Assembly (NCBI RefSeq): GCF_038246755.1
Contig: NZ_CP134706.1
Span: 1,488,001 to 1,552,000, forward strand
Source of the DNA: Micromonospora sp. FIMYZ51
Lineage (GTDB): Bacteria > Actinomycetota > Actinomycetes > Mycobacteriales > Micromonosporaceae
DNA: 64,000 nucleotides
Direction: 5' to 3'
The position numbers and the translations under genes are program-made. Position 1 is the stretch's first letter; each line of letters opens with the position of its first letter. Positions 49,388 to 57,418 of the stretch are shown here, piece after piece. Below the pieces are notes generated by a model. It was not told the origin of the DNA and searched no databases. It was given only the letters and a program-made list of their open reading frames with translations.

Positions 49388-50124
49388 GACGTGCGGTGTG
49401 TCCCGGCTCGTTCGACCCGGTCACCAACGGTCACCTCGACATCGTCGGCCGGGCCAGCCGGCTGTTCGACGAGGTGATCGTCGGGGTTCTGGTCAACCAG
49501 TCGAAGAGTGGCCTGTTCACCGTCGAGGAGCGCATCGAGATGCTCCGCGAGGTGACCGCCTCGTACGACAACGTCCGAGTGGAGTCGTTCCGCGGCCTGC
49601 TTGTGGACTTCTGCCGGGCGCAGCGGGCGACCGTGCTGGTCAAGGGGATCCGGGCGGTAAGCGACTTCGACTACGAGTTGCAGATGGCCCAGATGAACAT
49701 GGGCCTGGCCGGGATCGAGACCTTGTTCATGCCGACCAACCCGCTCTACTCCTTCCTCTCCTCCAGCCTCGTCAAGGACGTGGCCAAGTGGGGTGGCGAC
49801 GTCACCCCCCACGTGCCCGACGTGGTCCGCGACGCCCTGAAACAACGCCTAACCACCCCCCACCCGCCTAACCCCCACCCCCACCCCACCCCACCCCCCA
49901 CCCCCTCACCCCCGCGATCTTGCAGTTCCGGTCGCCTTTTGCCCCGACCTGCCCCTTCTGCGGAGTCGATAACTGCAAGATCGGCGGGAGGTGGGTGGCG
50001 GGTGCGGCGACGCGCCGGGGTGGGGGTGTGGGATGGGTGGGGTGCGGGACGACATTATTGGGTGAAGCGGGAACCGGGTCGCTGCCCGCATGATGTAGGT
50101 CGGCCCGACGAACGACAGGAGTGA
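49384..50124 (+). CDS. coaD: Phosphopantetheine adenylyltransferase with unusual C-terminal extension
   Basis: Penultimate step of coenzyme A synthesis. Residues 1-160 are canonical: CPGSFDPVTNGHLDIV with the T/HxGH-type NGH site, VLVKGIRAVSDFDYELQMAQMN and TNPLYSFLSSSLVKDVA. Families normally end near residue 160; here the frame continues about 85 codons through a C-rich/G-rich palindromic repeat and stops at 50122-50124, inside the ribosome site of the next gene. The extension (PHPPNPHPHPTPPPTP ...) looks like translated repeat, not a domain. TACGGT lies eight bases before ATG 49384. Confidence 0.9.
   Translation: MRRAVCPGSFDPVTNGHLDIVGRASRLFDEVIVGVLVNQSKSGLFTVEERIEMLREVTASYDNVRVESFRGLLVDFCRAQRATVLVKGIRAVSDFDYELQMAQMNMGLAGIETLFMPTNPLYSFLSSSLVKDVAKWGGDVTPHVPDVVRDALKQRLTTPHPPNPHPHPTPPPTPSPPRSCSSGRLLPRPAPSAESITARSAGGGWRVRRRAGVGVWDGWGAGRHYWVKREPGRCPHDVGRPDERQE
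49853..50052. repeat. Large imperfect palindromic repeat at the coaD 3' end
   Basis: Perfect 13-bp arms CGATCTTGCAGTT (49915-49927) and complement (49971-49983) flank a 43-base centre. Outside them a C-rich tract (about 49853-49914) faces a G-rich tract (about 49984-50052), so most of some 200 bases could fold on itself. CGATCTTGCAGTT/AACTGCAAGATCG pairs are, from memory, common in Micromonospora intergenic regions, which suggests an interspersed MITE-like or REP-like element. Confidence 0.75.
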
Positions 50125-50131
50125 GGTACCG

Positions 50132-50629
50132 GTGGACCCGCTCGACCGCATCGACGAACTGATCGCCATGGTGGAGCAGGCGCGCTCCGTCCCGATGTCG
50201 CGCAACAACTGCATGGTCGATCGGGGCGAGATGATCGCGGCCCTCGACGAGTTGCGCGCCGAACTCCCTGCCGACCTGCGCCGGGCCGCCGTCCTGCTGG
50301 AGGAGCGGGACAAGATCATGGAAGCCGGCAAGCGGGAGGCCGACCGGATCATCAGCGAAGGTGAGGCGGAACACGCCCGCCTGGTGTCGGTGAACGAGAT
50401 CACCGTCTCCGCCGAGCACGAAGGTGCCCGGATCATCGCCGAGGCGCGGGCCGAGGCGCAGCGCCTGCGCGAGGAGGTCGACGACTACGTCGACACCGCG
50501 CTTGCCAACTTCGAGCAGTTCCTCACCCGGGCGCTGGCCTCCATCGAGCGCGGGCGGGACAAGATGCACGCGTTGCGGGAGATCGGCACCTTCGCCGGCG
50601 ACGAGGCGGAACGGCCCCTGCCGTTCTGA
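50132..50629 (+). CDS. SepIVA-like (DivIVA-family) coiled-coil division protein, short form
   Basis: The 165-aa protein is largely helical: an N-terminal IDELIAMVEQARSVPMSRNNCMVDRGEMI region, then coiled coil (READRIISEGEAEHARLVSVNEITVSAE), ending NFEQFLTRALASIERGRDKMHALRE. The pattern at both ends recalls mycobacterial SepIVA (Rv2927c), a DivIVA-like septation factor, and the gene likewise precedes the DUF177 gene. SepIVA is about 245 aa as I recall, so roughly 80 residues of central coiled coil are missing here. GTG 50132 has CAGGAG upstream, overlapping the coaD stop. Confidence 0.8.
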   Translation: MDPLDRIDELIAMVEQARSVPMSRNNCMVDRGEMIAALDELRAELPADLRRAAVLLEERDKIMEAGKREADRIISEGEAEHARLVSVNEITVSAEHEGARIIAEARAEAQRLREEVDDYVDTALANFEQFLTRALASIERGRDKMHALREIGTFAGDEAERPLPF

Positions 50630-50712
50630 ACGGCCCGGCAGCCCCGGTTCGACGCTGGGGTGCTGGTCCAGGTAACCTCGTTTGTCGGCCTCTCACCGGC
50701 CGGAGTCTGACT

Positions 50713-51276
50713 ATGCCCAAACATTCACCCACCGCACCCGATCCCAGGTCGCCGCTGGTCCTCGACACGAGGGAGCTACCGCGCCGGCCTGGTGCGATGC
50801 GTACCGTCAAACGGGTGGTTACGGCGCCGTCGGACCTCGGCGGAGAGTTGATCGGTGTGCCGGAAGGCGCGGACCTCGACCTCGATCTGCGGATGGAGTC
50901 GGTGTCCGAAGGCGTGCTCGTCTCGGGGACCGTCAGCGGTCCGGTCCGTGGCGAGTGCGGTCGTTGCCTACGCGAGATCAACGACTCGTTGGCGGTGACG
51001 ATCCAGGAGCTGTACGCGTACGCGAACAGCACCACGGACGTCACCACCGAGGAGGATGAGGTCGGTCGGATGCAGGGAGACCTGATCGACCTGGAACCGG
51101 CGGTGCGGGACGCGGTGGTGCTGACGCTGCCGACCAACCCGCTCTGCCGGCAGGACTGCCCCGGCCTGTGCCCCGAGTGTGGGGTGCACTGGGACGATCT
51201 GCCGGCCGACCACAGCCACCAGCAGATCGACCCGCGTTGGGCGGGCCTGTCGCAACTGACCCGTACAGAGGAGTAA
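50713..51276 (+). CDS. DUF177 (YceD-like) protein
   Basis: A 187-aa protein with the DUF177 signature: GVLVSGTVSGPVRGECGRCLREI and, towards the end, NPLCRQDCPGLCPECGVHWDD, which holds four cysteines likely to bind zinc. YceD proteins are encoded just before rpmF in most bacteria and are linked to 23S rRNA accumulation in plants and E. coli. Here rpmF starts five bases after the stop. TAACCT 33 bases before ATG 50713 could be a -10 box. Confidence 0.92.
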   Translation: MPKHSPTAPDPRSPLVLDTRELPRRPGAMRTVKRVVTAPSDLGGELIGVPEGADLDLDLRMESVSEGVLVSGTVSGPVRGECGRCLREINDSLAVTIQELYAYANSTTDVTTEEDEVGRMQGDLIDLEPAVRDAVVLTLPTNPLCRQDCPGLCPECGVHWDDLPADHSHQQIDPRWAGLSQLTRTEE

Positions 51277-51281
51277 GAACC

Positions 51282-51455
51282 GTGGCCGTCCCCAAGCGCA
51301 AGATGTCGCGCAGCAACACCCGGTCCCGCCGGGCGAACTGGAAGGCCGCGGCGGTCGCGACCGTGGCCTGCCCGCAGTGCAAGTCCCCGAAGCTGCCGCA
51401 CGCCGCCTGCTCCGTCTGCGGCACCTACAACGGCCGCCAGGTCCTCGAGGTCTGA
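51282..51455 (+). CDS. rpmF: 50S ribosomal protein L32
   Basis: The 57-aa protein MAVPKRKMSRSNTRSRRANWK... is typical L32 with a zinc site from CPQC and CSVC. GTG 51282 has GAGGAG ten bases upstream and follows DUF177 by five bases. plsX comes 13 bases later, so ribosome and lipid genes are in one operon, as in many bacteria. Confidence 0.97.
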   Translation: MAVPKRKMSRSNTRSRRANWKAAAVATVACPQCKSPKLPHAACSVCGTYNGRQVLEV

Positions 51456-51468
51456 CGCTGGACGCCGA

Positions 51469-52536
51469 GTGACGTCTCCGACCACGGGTCGGGCGACGCG
51501 CACACCCCGGCGATCGCCCGCTGCTCCCGCCGACGCCGGCCGGCTCTGTCCGGCCGGCGTCGCGAAGCAGCCGGGTACCGCACGGATCGCCGTTGACCTC
51601 CTCGGCGGGGACGAGGCTCCCGCCGTCGTGGTGGACGGCGCTCTACGGGCGGTGCGTGCCGACCCCGACCTGCACCTTTTACTCGTCGGCCCGATGACGG
51701 CAGCCGGCGCGCTGATCGACGCCCTCGACCCGGACCAGCGCGCCCGGGTCGCCGTGTGGCCGGCAGACGCCGCCGTCGACATGGCGGAGGACCTGACCGC
51801 GGCCCGCGCCGACACCACCATCCGGGCGGCCGTCGCCGCCGTCCGTTCCGGGCAGGCCGACGCGGTGGTTTCCGCCGGCTCCACCGGTGCCACGGTCACC
51901 GCCGCCGCCCTCGGCTTCGGCCGCTGGCCCGACGTGCGGCGCCCGGCCCTCGTCGCCGCGCTACCCGCGGTCGCCGGGCCGGTCGTACTCCTCGACGTCG
52001 GTGGATCGTTGGAGCCGAGCGCGGCGACCCTCGCCCAGCACGCCCTGCTCGGTGCCGCCTACGCCGCGGTCGCGCACGGCCACGCCGAACCCCGGGTGGG
52101 GCTGCTCTCCGTCGGCACCGAACCCGGCAAGGGCGACCGGGCCCGCCGGCTGACCGACCCGGTGCTCAGCGCCACCCAACTGCCCGGCAAGGCCCGCTAC
52201 GTCGGGCTGGTCGAGGGGTACGACGTCTGCCTCGGCGGCCGGGCCGACGTGGTGGTCACCGACGGATTCACCGGCAACGTGCTACTCAAGGCCGTGGAGG
52301 GCGCGTACGCCCTGGCTGGCGGGCCGCCGCCCGGCGGGGCCGCACCACAGGCCGCCACCCTGCTCGGGGTGGCCGGGACCGTGGTGGTCTGCCACGGTGC
52401 CGCCCGAGCCGGCGACATCGCCTCCGGCATCGCGCTCTCCGCCCAGCTCTGGCGCCAGGACGCCATCGCCCGGGTCGCCACGCTGCTCGCTGGGAACCGC
52501 ACCATCCGCACGACCGACACCGAGGTACGCACATGA
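51469..52536 (+). CDS. plsX: Phosphate acyltransferase PlsX
   Basis: Makes acyl-phosphate from acyl-ACP for phospholipid synthesis. The 355-aa protein has a basic, proline-rich N-terminal extension of about 38 residues, then [51 protein letters not shown] and [21 protein letters not shown] 51469 is the only available start before the core; no strong ribosome site is seen. Codon TTA occurs at 51679-51681, very rare here. The stop overlaps rnc (ATGA). Confidence 0.93.
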   Translation: MTSPTTGRATRTPRRSPAAPADAGRLCPAGVAKQPGTARIAVDLLGGDEAPAVVVDGALRAVRADPDLHLLLVGPMTAAGALIDALDPDQRARVAVWPADAAVDMAEDLTAARADTTIRAAVAAVRSGQADAVVSAGSTGATVTAAALGFGRWPDVRRPALVAALPAVAGPVVLLDVGGSLEPSAATLAQHALLGAAYAAVAHGHAEPRVGLLSVGTEPGKGDRARRLTDPVLSATQLPGKARYVGLVEGYDVCLGGRADVVVTDGFTGNVLLKAVEGAYALAGGPPPGGAAPQAATLLGVAGTVVVCHGAARAGDIASGIALSAQLWRQDAIARVATLLAGNRTIRTTDTEVRT

Positions 52537-53414
52537 ACAACGACAAGCGACGGCGGCCCTCCATCGGCCATCTCGAAGCGGCCTTCGGCGTGTCAATGGA
52601 GCCGGAACTGCTGGAGCGGGCGCTGACCCACCGGTCGTACGCGTACGAGAACGGCGGACTGCCCACCAACGAGCGGCTGGAGTTCCTCGGCGACTCGGTA
52701 CTCGGTGTGGTGATCACCACAGCGCTCTTCCACAACCACCCGGACCTGCCCGAAGGGCAGCTGGCCAAGTTGCGGGCCAGCGTGGTCAACATGCGCGCCC
52801 TCGCCGATGTGGCGCGTGGCCTGGGCCCGGACGGGCTCGGCCCGTACCTGCTGCTGGGCAAGGGCGAGGAGGCCACCGGCGGCCGGGACAAGGCGAGCAT
52901 CCTCGCGGACACCCTGGAGGCACTGCTCGGCGCGATCTACCTCCAGTACGGGCTGGACACCGCAGCCATCGTGATCCACCGGCTGTTCGATCCGCTGATG
53001 GCCGAGTCCGCTGGTCGGGGTGCCGCACTGGACTGGAAGACAAGCCTCCAGGAGTTGACGGCCGCGCTCGGTCTCGGTGTCCCCGAGTACCGGATCGAGG
53101 GCACCGGTCCGGATCACCTCAAGACCTTCACCGCCTGGGTGGTGGTCGCCGGCAACCGGTACGGCGGCGCGGAGGGACGCAGCAAGAAGGAAGCCGAGCA
53201 GCGGGCGGCGGAATCCGCCTGGCGAACGCTCACCGAGCAGGCCGAGTCCACGGCCGAGCCGGCCGAGCTGGCTGAACCGGCGGCCGAGCCGGCGCAGCCA
53301 ACCGAGTCGGCGACCGGGCCGGCGTCGTCGCTGGCGGGGGAGACCGCAACCGCGCCGACCGGCGGACTGCCGCAGCCGGCGGCCCAGGCCGAAGCGCAGG
53401 CGCGCGGTGCCTGA
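52533..53414 (+). CDS. rnc: Ribonuclease III
   Basis: Cleaves double-stranded RNA in rRNA and mRNA processing. The 293-aa protein has the catalytic signature [15 protein letters not shown] near residues 44-58, [17 protein letters not shown], and a dsRNA-binding domain with [16 protein letters not shown] near 213-228. A 60-residue Ala/Pro/Glu/Thr tail follows, beyond the usual family end, as in some actinobacteria. It overlaps plsX by four bases and mutM by eight. Confidence 0.96.
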   Translation: MNNDKRRRPSIGHLEAAFGVSMEPELLERALTHRSYAYENGGLPTNERLEFLGDSVLGVVITTALFHNHPDLPEGQLAKLRASVVNMRALADVARGLGPDGLGPYLLLGKGEEATGGRDKASILADTLEALLGAIYLQYGLDTAAIVIHRLFDPLMAESAGRGAALDWKTSLQELTAALGLGVPEYRIEGTGPDHLKTFTAWVVVAGNRYGGAEGRSKKEAEQRAAESAWRTLTEQAESTAEPAELAEPAAEPAQPTESATGPASSLAGETATAPTGGLPQPAAQAEAQARGA

Positions 53415-54252
53415 GCTGCCCGAGGTGGAGACCGTCCGGCAGGGGCTGGCCCGCTGGGTCACCGGCCGGCGGATCGACTCCGTCGAGGTACGCCACCCCC
53501 GGTCGGTGCGCCGGCACGTGCCGGGTGGCGCCCACTTCGTCGGCGTCCTGGCCGGCCGGACCGTGCTCGACGTACGCCGCCGCGGCAAATACCTCTGGCT
53601 TCCGCTGGACAGCGGCGACGCGGTGATCGGGCACCTCGGGATGTCCGGGCAGTTGCTGCTGCAACCGGCCACCACGCCCGACGAGCCGCACCTGCGGGTC
53701 CGCTTCCGGTTCGGCGACGGCGGGCCGGAGCTGCGCTTCGTCGACCAGCGTACGTTCGGCGGGCTGTCGGTGAGCGAGGGCGGCGCCACCCTGCCTGCGG
53801 AGATCGCACACATCGCCCGGGACCCGCTGGACCCGGAGTTCTCCGACGCCGAGTTCGTGGCGGCGCTGCGTCGACGCCGTACCGAGGTCAAGCGCGCTCT
53901 GCTCGACCAGACGCTGATCTCCGGAGTGGGCAACATCTACGCCGACGAGGCGCTCTGGCGTGCCGGTCTGCACGGTGCCCGGTCGACCGAGGCGCTCACC
54001 GGGCCGGCCGCCCGGCGACTGCTCGGGCACGTCCGGGATGTGCTCGGCGAGGCGATCACCGCGGGTGGCACCAGCTTCGACGCCCTGTACGTGAACGTCA
54101 ACGGCGAGAGCGGCTACTTCGACCGGTCGCTTAACGTCTACGGCCGCGAAGGGCAGCCCTGCCGCCGCTGCGGCGCACCGGTGCGCCGCGAGGCGTTCAT
54201 GAACCGCTCGTCGTACAGCTGCCCGCGCTGCCAACCCCGCCCGCGCCGCTGA
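53407..54252 (+). CDS. mutM: Formamidopyrimidine-DNA glycosylase
   Basis: Excises 8-oxoguanine and formamidopyrimidines. The 281-aa protein starts with [13 protein letters not shown] after the initiator, giving the catalytic Pro1 and Glu2; K in [11 protein letters not shown] and [12 protein letters not shown] with the H2TH motif follow, and the zinc finger is formed by CRRCGAP and CPRC. GTG 53407 overlaps rnc by eight bases. The rnc-mutM-smc order is the usual actinobacterial one, here interrupted by three inserted genes before smc. Confidence 0.96.
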   Translation: MPELPEVETVRQGLARWVTGRRIDSVEVRHPRSVRRHVPGGAHFVGVLAGRTVLDVRRRGKYLWLPLDSGDAVIGHLGMSGQLLLQPATTPDEPHLRVRFRFGDGGPELRFVDQRTFGGLSVSEGGATLPAEIAHIARDPLDPEFSDAEFVAALRRRRTEVKRALLDQTLISGVGNIYADEALWRAGLHGARSTEALTGPAARRLLGHVRDVLGEAITAGGTSFDALYVNVNGESGYFDRSLNVYGREGQPCRRCGAPVRREAFMNRSSYSCPRCQPRPRR

Positions 54253-54261
54253 CCCGCGTGG

Positions 54262-55104
54262 TCACGGCGGCGGAGGACAGGGTTGCCGCCAGGCGTCCAG
54301 GGTGCGGTTCTTGCGCATGGAGGCGAAGCCGTACCCGACGCTTGTGACGCAGAAATCCAGGGTGGCGCCGGTGTACTCGACGTGGAAGACCGGCTTGCCG
54401 GCGTCGGCGAAGGGCAGCAGCTTGGCGCAGTTCTTCAGTCGTACGCACTCCTCGTTCACCGCGAAGTCGAAATCCGGCGCCAGCGCGGCGACCTGCGCGA
54501 GGGCACCCAGCAGGCCGGGGGAGAGGCCGAGTGAGCGGGCCAGGGCGGCGACCCGGCGGTTGAACGCCAGTTGGTCGTCGAACTCCAGCGGGAAGCCGCT
54601 GCGCTTGTCGTAGCCGTCCGCGTCGGCGATCACCACCGCTGCGAAGCCCTTGCCCCGGCAGAGCCGGAACCGGTCGGCCAGCACCGGCCGCAGCGTCTCC
54701 CAGCGGCGTACGTCCAGCCAGCTGCGGCCGGTTCCGGTCGACGTGGCACCGCGTACCTGGGCCGGATAGCGGCTGGCGTCCGGATCGTCGGGGTGCACCG
54801 ACCCGACGTACACCTGGCAGATCAACCGCCGGTTCCGGGAGCGCAACTCGGTGGTCTGCGCCGCGGTGGTGGCCACCGGATCGAGCACGAAGACTTCCGC
54901 CTCGACCGTCGGGTCCAGCACCCCGTCGAGCTGCCACTGCCACCGCCAGTGCCGCGCCGAGGCGGCCGGCCAACCGGTCGGCGCGCCCGGCGGGGCGGCG
55001 TCCGGCCGGCAGGCCGCCATGGTGGTGAGCAGTACGAGTGCCAGGCCGGCCGGCAGCGCCGGGGTTACCCCTCGCCTCGGTCGCCCGTCCAGCCCGTCGC
55101 GCAT
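54262..55104 (-). CDS. GH114-like lipoprotein (endo-alpha-1,4-polygalactosaminidase family)
   Basis: A signal peptide with lipobox TMAAC (about residues 27-31) predicts a membrane-anchored lipoprotein. The rest is a TIM-barrel-like domain: WRWQWQLDGVLDPTVEAEVFVLD, LICQVYVGSVHPDD, RSWLDVRRWETLRPVL, GFAAVVIADADGYDKRSGFPL and DFAVNEECVRLKNC. These match GH114/'TM1410-like' proteins. Activity is assumed from the family. ATG 55104 gives the signal peptide; a longer frame to 55170 would not. It converges with mutM at ten bases. Confidence 0.82.
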   Translation of the reverse strand: MRDGLDGRPRRGVTPALPAGLALVLLTTMAACRPDAAPPGAPTGWPAASARHWRWQWQLDGVLDPTVEAEVFVLDPVATTAAQTTELRSRNRRLICQVYVGSVHPDDPDASRYPAQVRGATSTGTGRSWLDVRRWETLRPVLADRFRLCRGKGFAAVVIADADGYDKRSGFPLEFDDQLAFNRRVAALARSLGLSPGLLGALAQVAALAPDFDFAVNEECVRLKNCAKLLPFADAGKPVFHVEYTGATLDFCVTSVGYGFASMRKNRTLDAWRQPCPPPP

Positions 55105-55272
55105 GGCCAGCTCCGCGGTCGCGGGGCGGCGTCCGCGCCGCCCGAGCCGGTACGCCGGATCCCGACGCACCTCACCGGGTCAAACGAGCACAGACCCGAC
55201 AAGGACTCGCGGTCGGTCGCCCACCAGCAGGGCGTGGGCCCAGCGGGCCGTGGGGTCTTCGGGGCCGCGGGG

Positions 55273-56580
55273 TCAGCGGGGCGCGGCGAAGACCTGGGTC
55301 CAGTACGGTCCGTTGCTGCTCACGACGCCGACGCCGATCTCGGTGAAGGAGCAGTTCAGGATGTTGGCCCGGTGCCCGGGGCTGTTCATCCACGCGTCCA
55401 TCACCGCAGCCGGGGTCCGCTGGTTCCAGGCCACGTTCTCGCCGTACGTCCGCCAGCTGTACCCGACCCGGTCGAGCCGCGTGCCGGGGTCGCTGCCGTC
55501 GCTGCCGGTGTGCGACATGTTCTGGTGGTCCGCCTGGTCCTGGCTGTGTCGCTGGGCCGCGGTCGTCAGCTTCTCGTCGATGCTCAGCGCGCCGCAGCCC
55601 GCCTTGGCCCGTTCCGCGTTGACCAGTTCGACGACCTCGGCCGCCTGTGCGCTGGTGCCGGCGGGCGGGGCGAAGGTGGTGGTGGTGCCCCGGTTCGCGT
55701 TGCCCTGACGCTCGGCGGTCTGCCGGGAGGCCGCCGCGCTGCGTGACTGGGCCGGGGTGGGTGCGGGCCTGGGCTTGGCGGTCCGGCTCGGGGTGGGGGA
55801 AGGCGCGGCGCTGCTGGGGGAGACGCTCGGGCTCGGGCTCGGACTCTCCAGCGCCTCGAACGGGATCGCCACCTCCTCGTCGGGCTGGGCCGATGTGGTG
55901 GCGGCGGGCACCTCACCAGCGCTGGTGCTGGTCGGGGCGTCGGCACCGGGCAACGCGAGGGCGGCCACGCCGACGCTCACCACCAGGGTGGCCGCCGCGG
56001 CGGCTCCGCCCATCACCAGGGGACGCGACAGCCGGCGTCTGCGGCGACCGCCCCGGGCCGCAGCGGCGGGCAGGTCCGTCCCGGTCGGGCCGGGAACCTC
56101 CCCGCCCGCTGCGCCGTACGCAGCCGAAGCAGGTACGCGATCGGCCTCCTGCGGCTCGACGTGGTACCGCTCGGCGTCGTATCGACCGGGTTCGTATCGA
56201 GCGTCCTGGTACCGGCCGTGTTCATACCGACCGTCCTCGTACCGGAGGGAGTCGTACCGGTCGGCGTCGTACTGCTCGGGGGCGTACCGGTCGGCGTCGT
56301 ACCGGTCGGCCGCTGGTGCCGCGTGGCGGGCGGCCCACGCCGTGTCGTGCGGTGCGGTCCAGTCGTCGGCGGGTGCGGCGGGCTCCGCCACCGGCCAGCG
56401 GTCGGTCGACTCCGCCACCGGCTGGTCGCGCTGCCAATCGTCGGCGGGGCGGTCCGGTTCGTCACCGAACAGGTATGACGACCGTGGGGCCGGTCGGTCG
56501 GTCAACCAGGCCGGGTCGTCGGTTGGTTCCGGCCGCCGAGGGTTGTCCGCCGGGTCGATCGGATCGTTCCAGCCGTGCAC
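55273..56580 (-). CDS. CAP/SCP-domain membrane protein with pentapeptide RYxxx repeats
   Basis: The 435-aa protein has a 190-residue acidic cytosolic N-terminus with ten tandem pentapeptides of the pattern [RQ]-Y-x-x-x at residues 93-142, a basic stop RRRRR, one membrane helix (about 203-228), a Ser/Pro/Thr stalk and an extracellular CAP domain (VELVNAERAKAGCGALSID ... HSQDQADHQNMSHTG ... SPGHRANILN). CAP domains in bacteria are often linked to wall or spore proteins. GTG 56580 has GGAGG nine bases upstream and a promoter at 56618-56646. Confidence 0.85.
   Translation of the reverse strand: MHGWNDPIDPADNPRRPEPTDDPAWLTDRPAPRSSYLFGDEPDRPADDWQRDQPVAESTDRWPVAEPAAPADDWTAPHDTAWAARHAAPAADRYDADRYAPEQYDADRYDSLRYEDGRYEHGRYQDARYEPGRYDAERYHVEPQEADRVPASAAYGAAGGEVPGPTGTDLPAAAARGGRRRRRLSRPLVMGGAAAAATLVVSVGVAALALPGADAPTSTSAGEVPAATTSAQPDEEVAIPFEALESPSPSPSVSPSSAAPSPTPSRTAKPRPAPTPAQSRSAAASRQTAERQGNANRGTTTTFAPPAGTSAQAAEVVELVNAERAKAGCGALSIDEKLTTAAQRHSQDQADHQNMSHTGSDGSDPGTRLDRVGYSWRTYGENVAWNQRTPAAVMDAWMNSPGHRANILNCSFTEIGVGVVSSNGPYWTQVFAAPR
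56155..56304 (-). repeat. 15-bp coding repeat (RYxxx pentapeptides)
   Basis: Ten consecutive codon quintets reading Arg/Gln-Tyr plus three mostly acidic residues within the CAP-domain gene. The DNA keeps CGGTAC- or CGATAC-like cores while the other positions vary. Confidence 0.8.
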
Positions 56581-56617
56581 GCCTGTCGCCTCCACGGGTC
56601 GGGTATGGGCCGGGGTG

Positions 56618-56646
56618 ACGCTACGTGTCGGGCTGACCAGCAGCAA
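56618..56646 (-). promoter_or_regulatory. Promoter of the CAP-domain gene
   Basis: On the minus strand TTGCTG (56646-56641), a 17-base spacer and TAGCGT (56623-56618) lie 37 bases before GTG 56580. Confidence 0.65.
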
Positions 56647-56717
56647 TGTGGCTAAGGAAGAGTTAAGGGGACCCTGTCCATCCGGGTGAGGTGTTCCGGC
56701 GATTCGTCGCGTAGAGT

Positions 56718-56952
56718 CGGTGCGTCCGGACAGAGCGTGTCCGCGCCTATTGGCACCCGGCCAGAAAGGGGCCGGGTCGACGCCGGGATGATCTACGGCC
56801 TGCGTGAACTTGACGAAGCAGGGGCTGTCGGCTCAATATGGAGATGTCGCCAGTCGCGCCCGGCCATGCCTAGAAATTCGTGGGAATGGTAGCCGCGTAC
56901 GTATGGGCGCGCGTTGGCCGGCCTCTCCGGCAGCGCAATTCAAGGAGTCAAC
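56718..56952 (+). other. Structured leader upstream of the small coiled-coil gene
   Basis: About 235 gene-free bases after a TAGAGT box (56712-56717). Predicted hairpins include CGGACA/TGTCCG near 56728-56745, a CCCGGCC/GGCCGGG stem near 56757-56778 and CCTGC/GCAGG near 56801-56823. The end holds AAGGAG just before ATG 56953. It is a candidate regulatory RNA, but no known riboswitch class was recognised. Confidence 0.4.
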
Positions 56953-57147
56953 ATGGCGAAGGCCCTCTTCGGCCACGTAGGTGCGGCGCCCGACCGGCGC
57001 CTGCTCGACGAGGTCACCCGACTGCGTGCCAGGGTTCAATCACTGGAGTTCGAGGTCACCCGACTGCGCGCCGAGAACGATCGGCTCGCAGCGGCTGCGG
57101 CGGAGGCGGACGATCTGCTCCGTCTGGCCGAGCCGGCCCTGACCTGA
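56953..57147 (+). CDS. Small coiled-coil protein (64 aa)
   Basis: MAKALFGHVGAAPDRRLLDEVTRLRARVQSLEFEVTRLRAEND... is almost wholly a leucine-zipper-like helix with heptad leucines from about residue 18 to 55. Similar short proteins occur widely in actinobacteria, without a known function. CAAGGAG lies six bases before ATG 56953. It stands alone, between a long structured leader and a hairpin, upstream of smc. Confidence 0.8.
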   Translation: MAKALFGHVGAAPDRRLLDEVTRLRARVQSLEFEVTRLRAENDRLAAAAAEADDLLRLAEPALT

Positions 57148-57189
57148 TCCACCTGGCCGCTACAACCGAATAGCACCACCGCACCCAGA

Positions 57190-57217
57190 GCGCGCCGGAC
57201 ACCATGTGCCGGCGCGC
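57190..57217 (+). terminator. Hairpin after the small coiled-coil gene
   Basis: A perfect 9-bp stem GCGCGCCGG with CCGGCGCGC and a 10-base loop, 43 bases after the stop. The following stretch to smc (57218-57418) holds three 11-bp repeats GTGCGGTCGGC near 57274-57306 and no gene. Confidence 0.6.
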
Positions 57218-57418
57218 GATTCTGTGCGTACTCCCTCGGTCTGGGCGGTTCGGTGCGCGGACCGCAACGGCCGGCGTGCGGTCGGCGTGCGGTCGGCGTG
57301 CGGTCGGCGGCGGGTGGGTCGCGTGGCACCACCCGGCCGGTTCCGGGTTAGTCTGCGGGTTTACCAGGGTCCGCGCAGCCGGGCGACGGTACGGCGGCCA
57401 CGGACGAGGATCGAGAAG

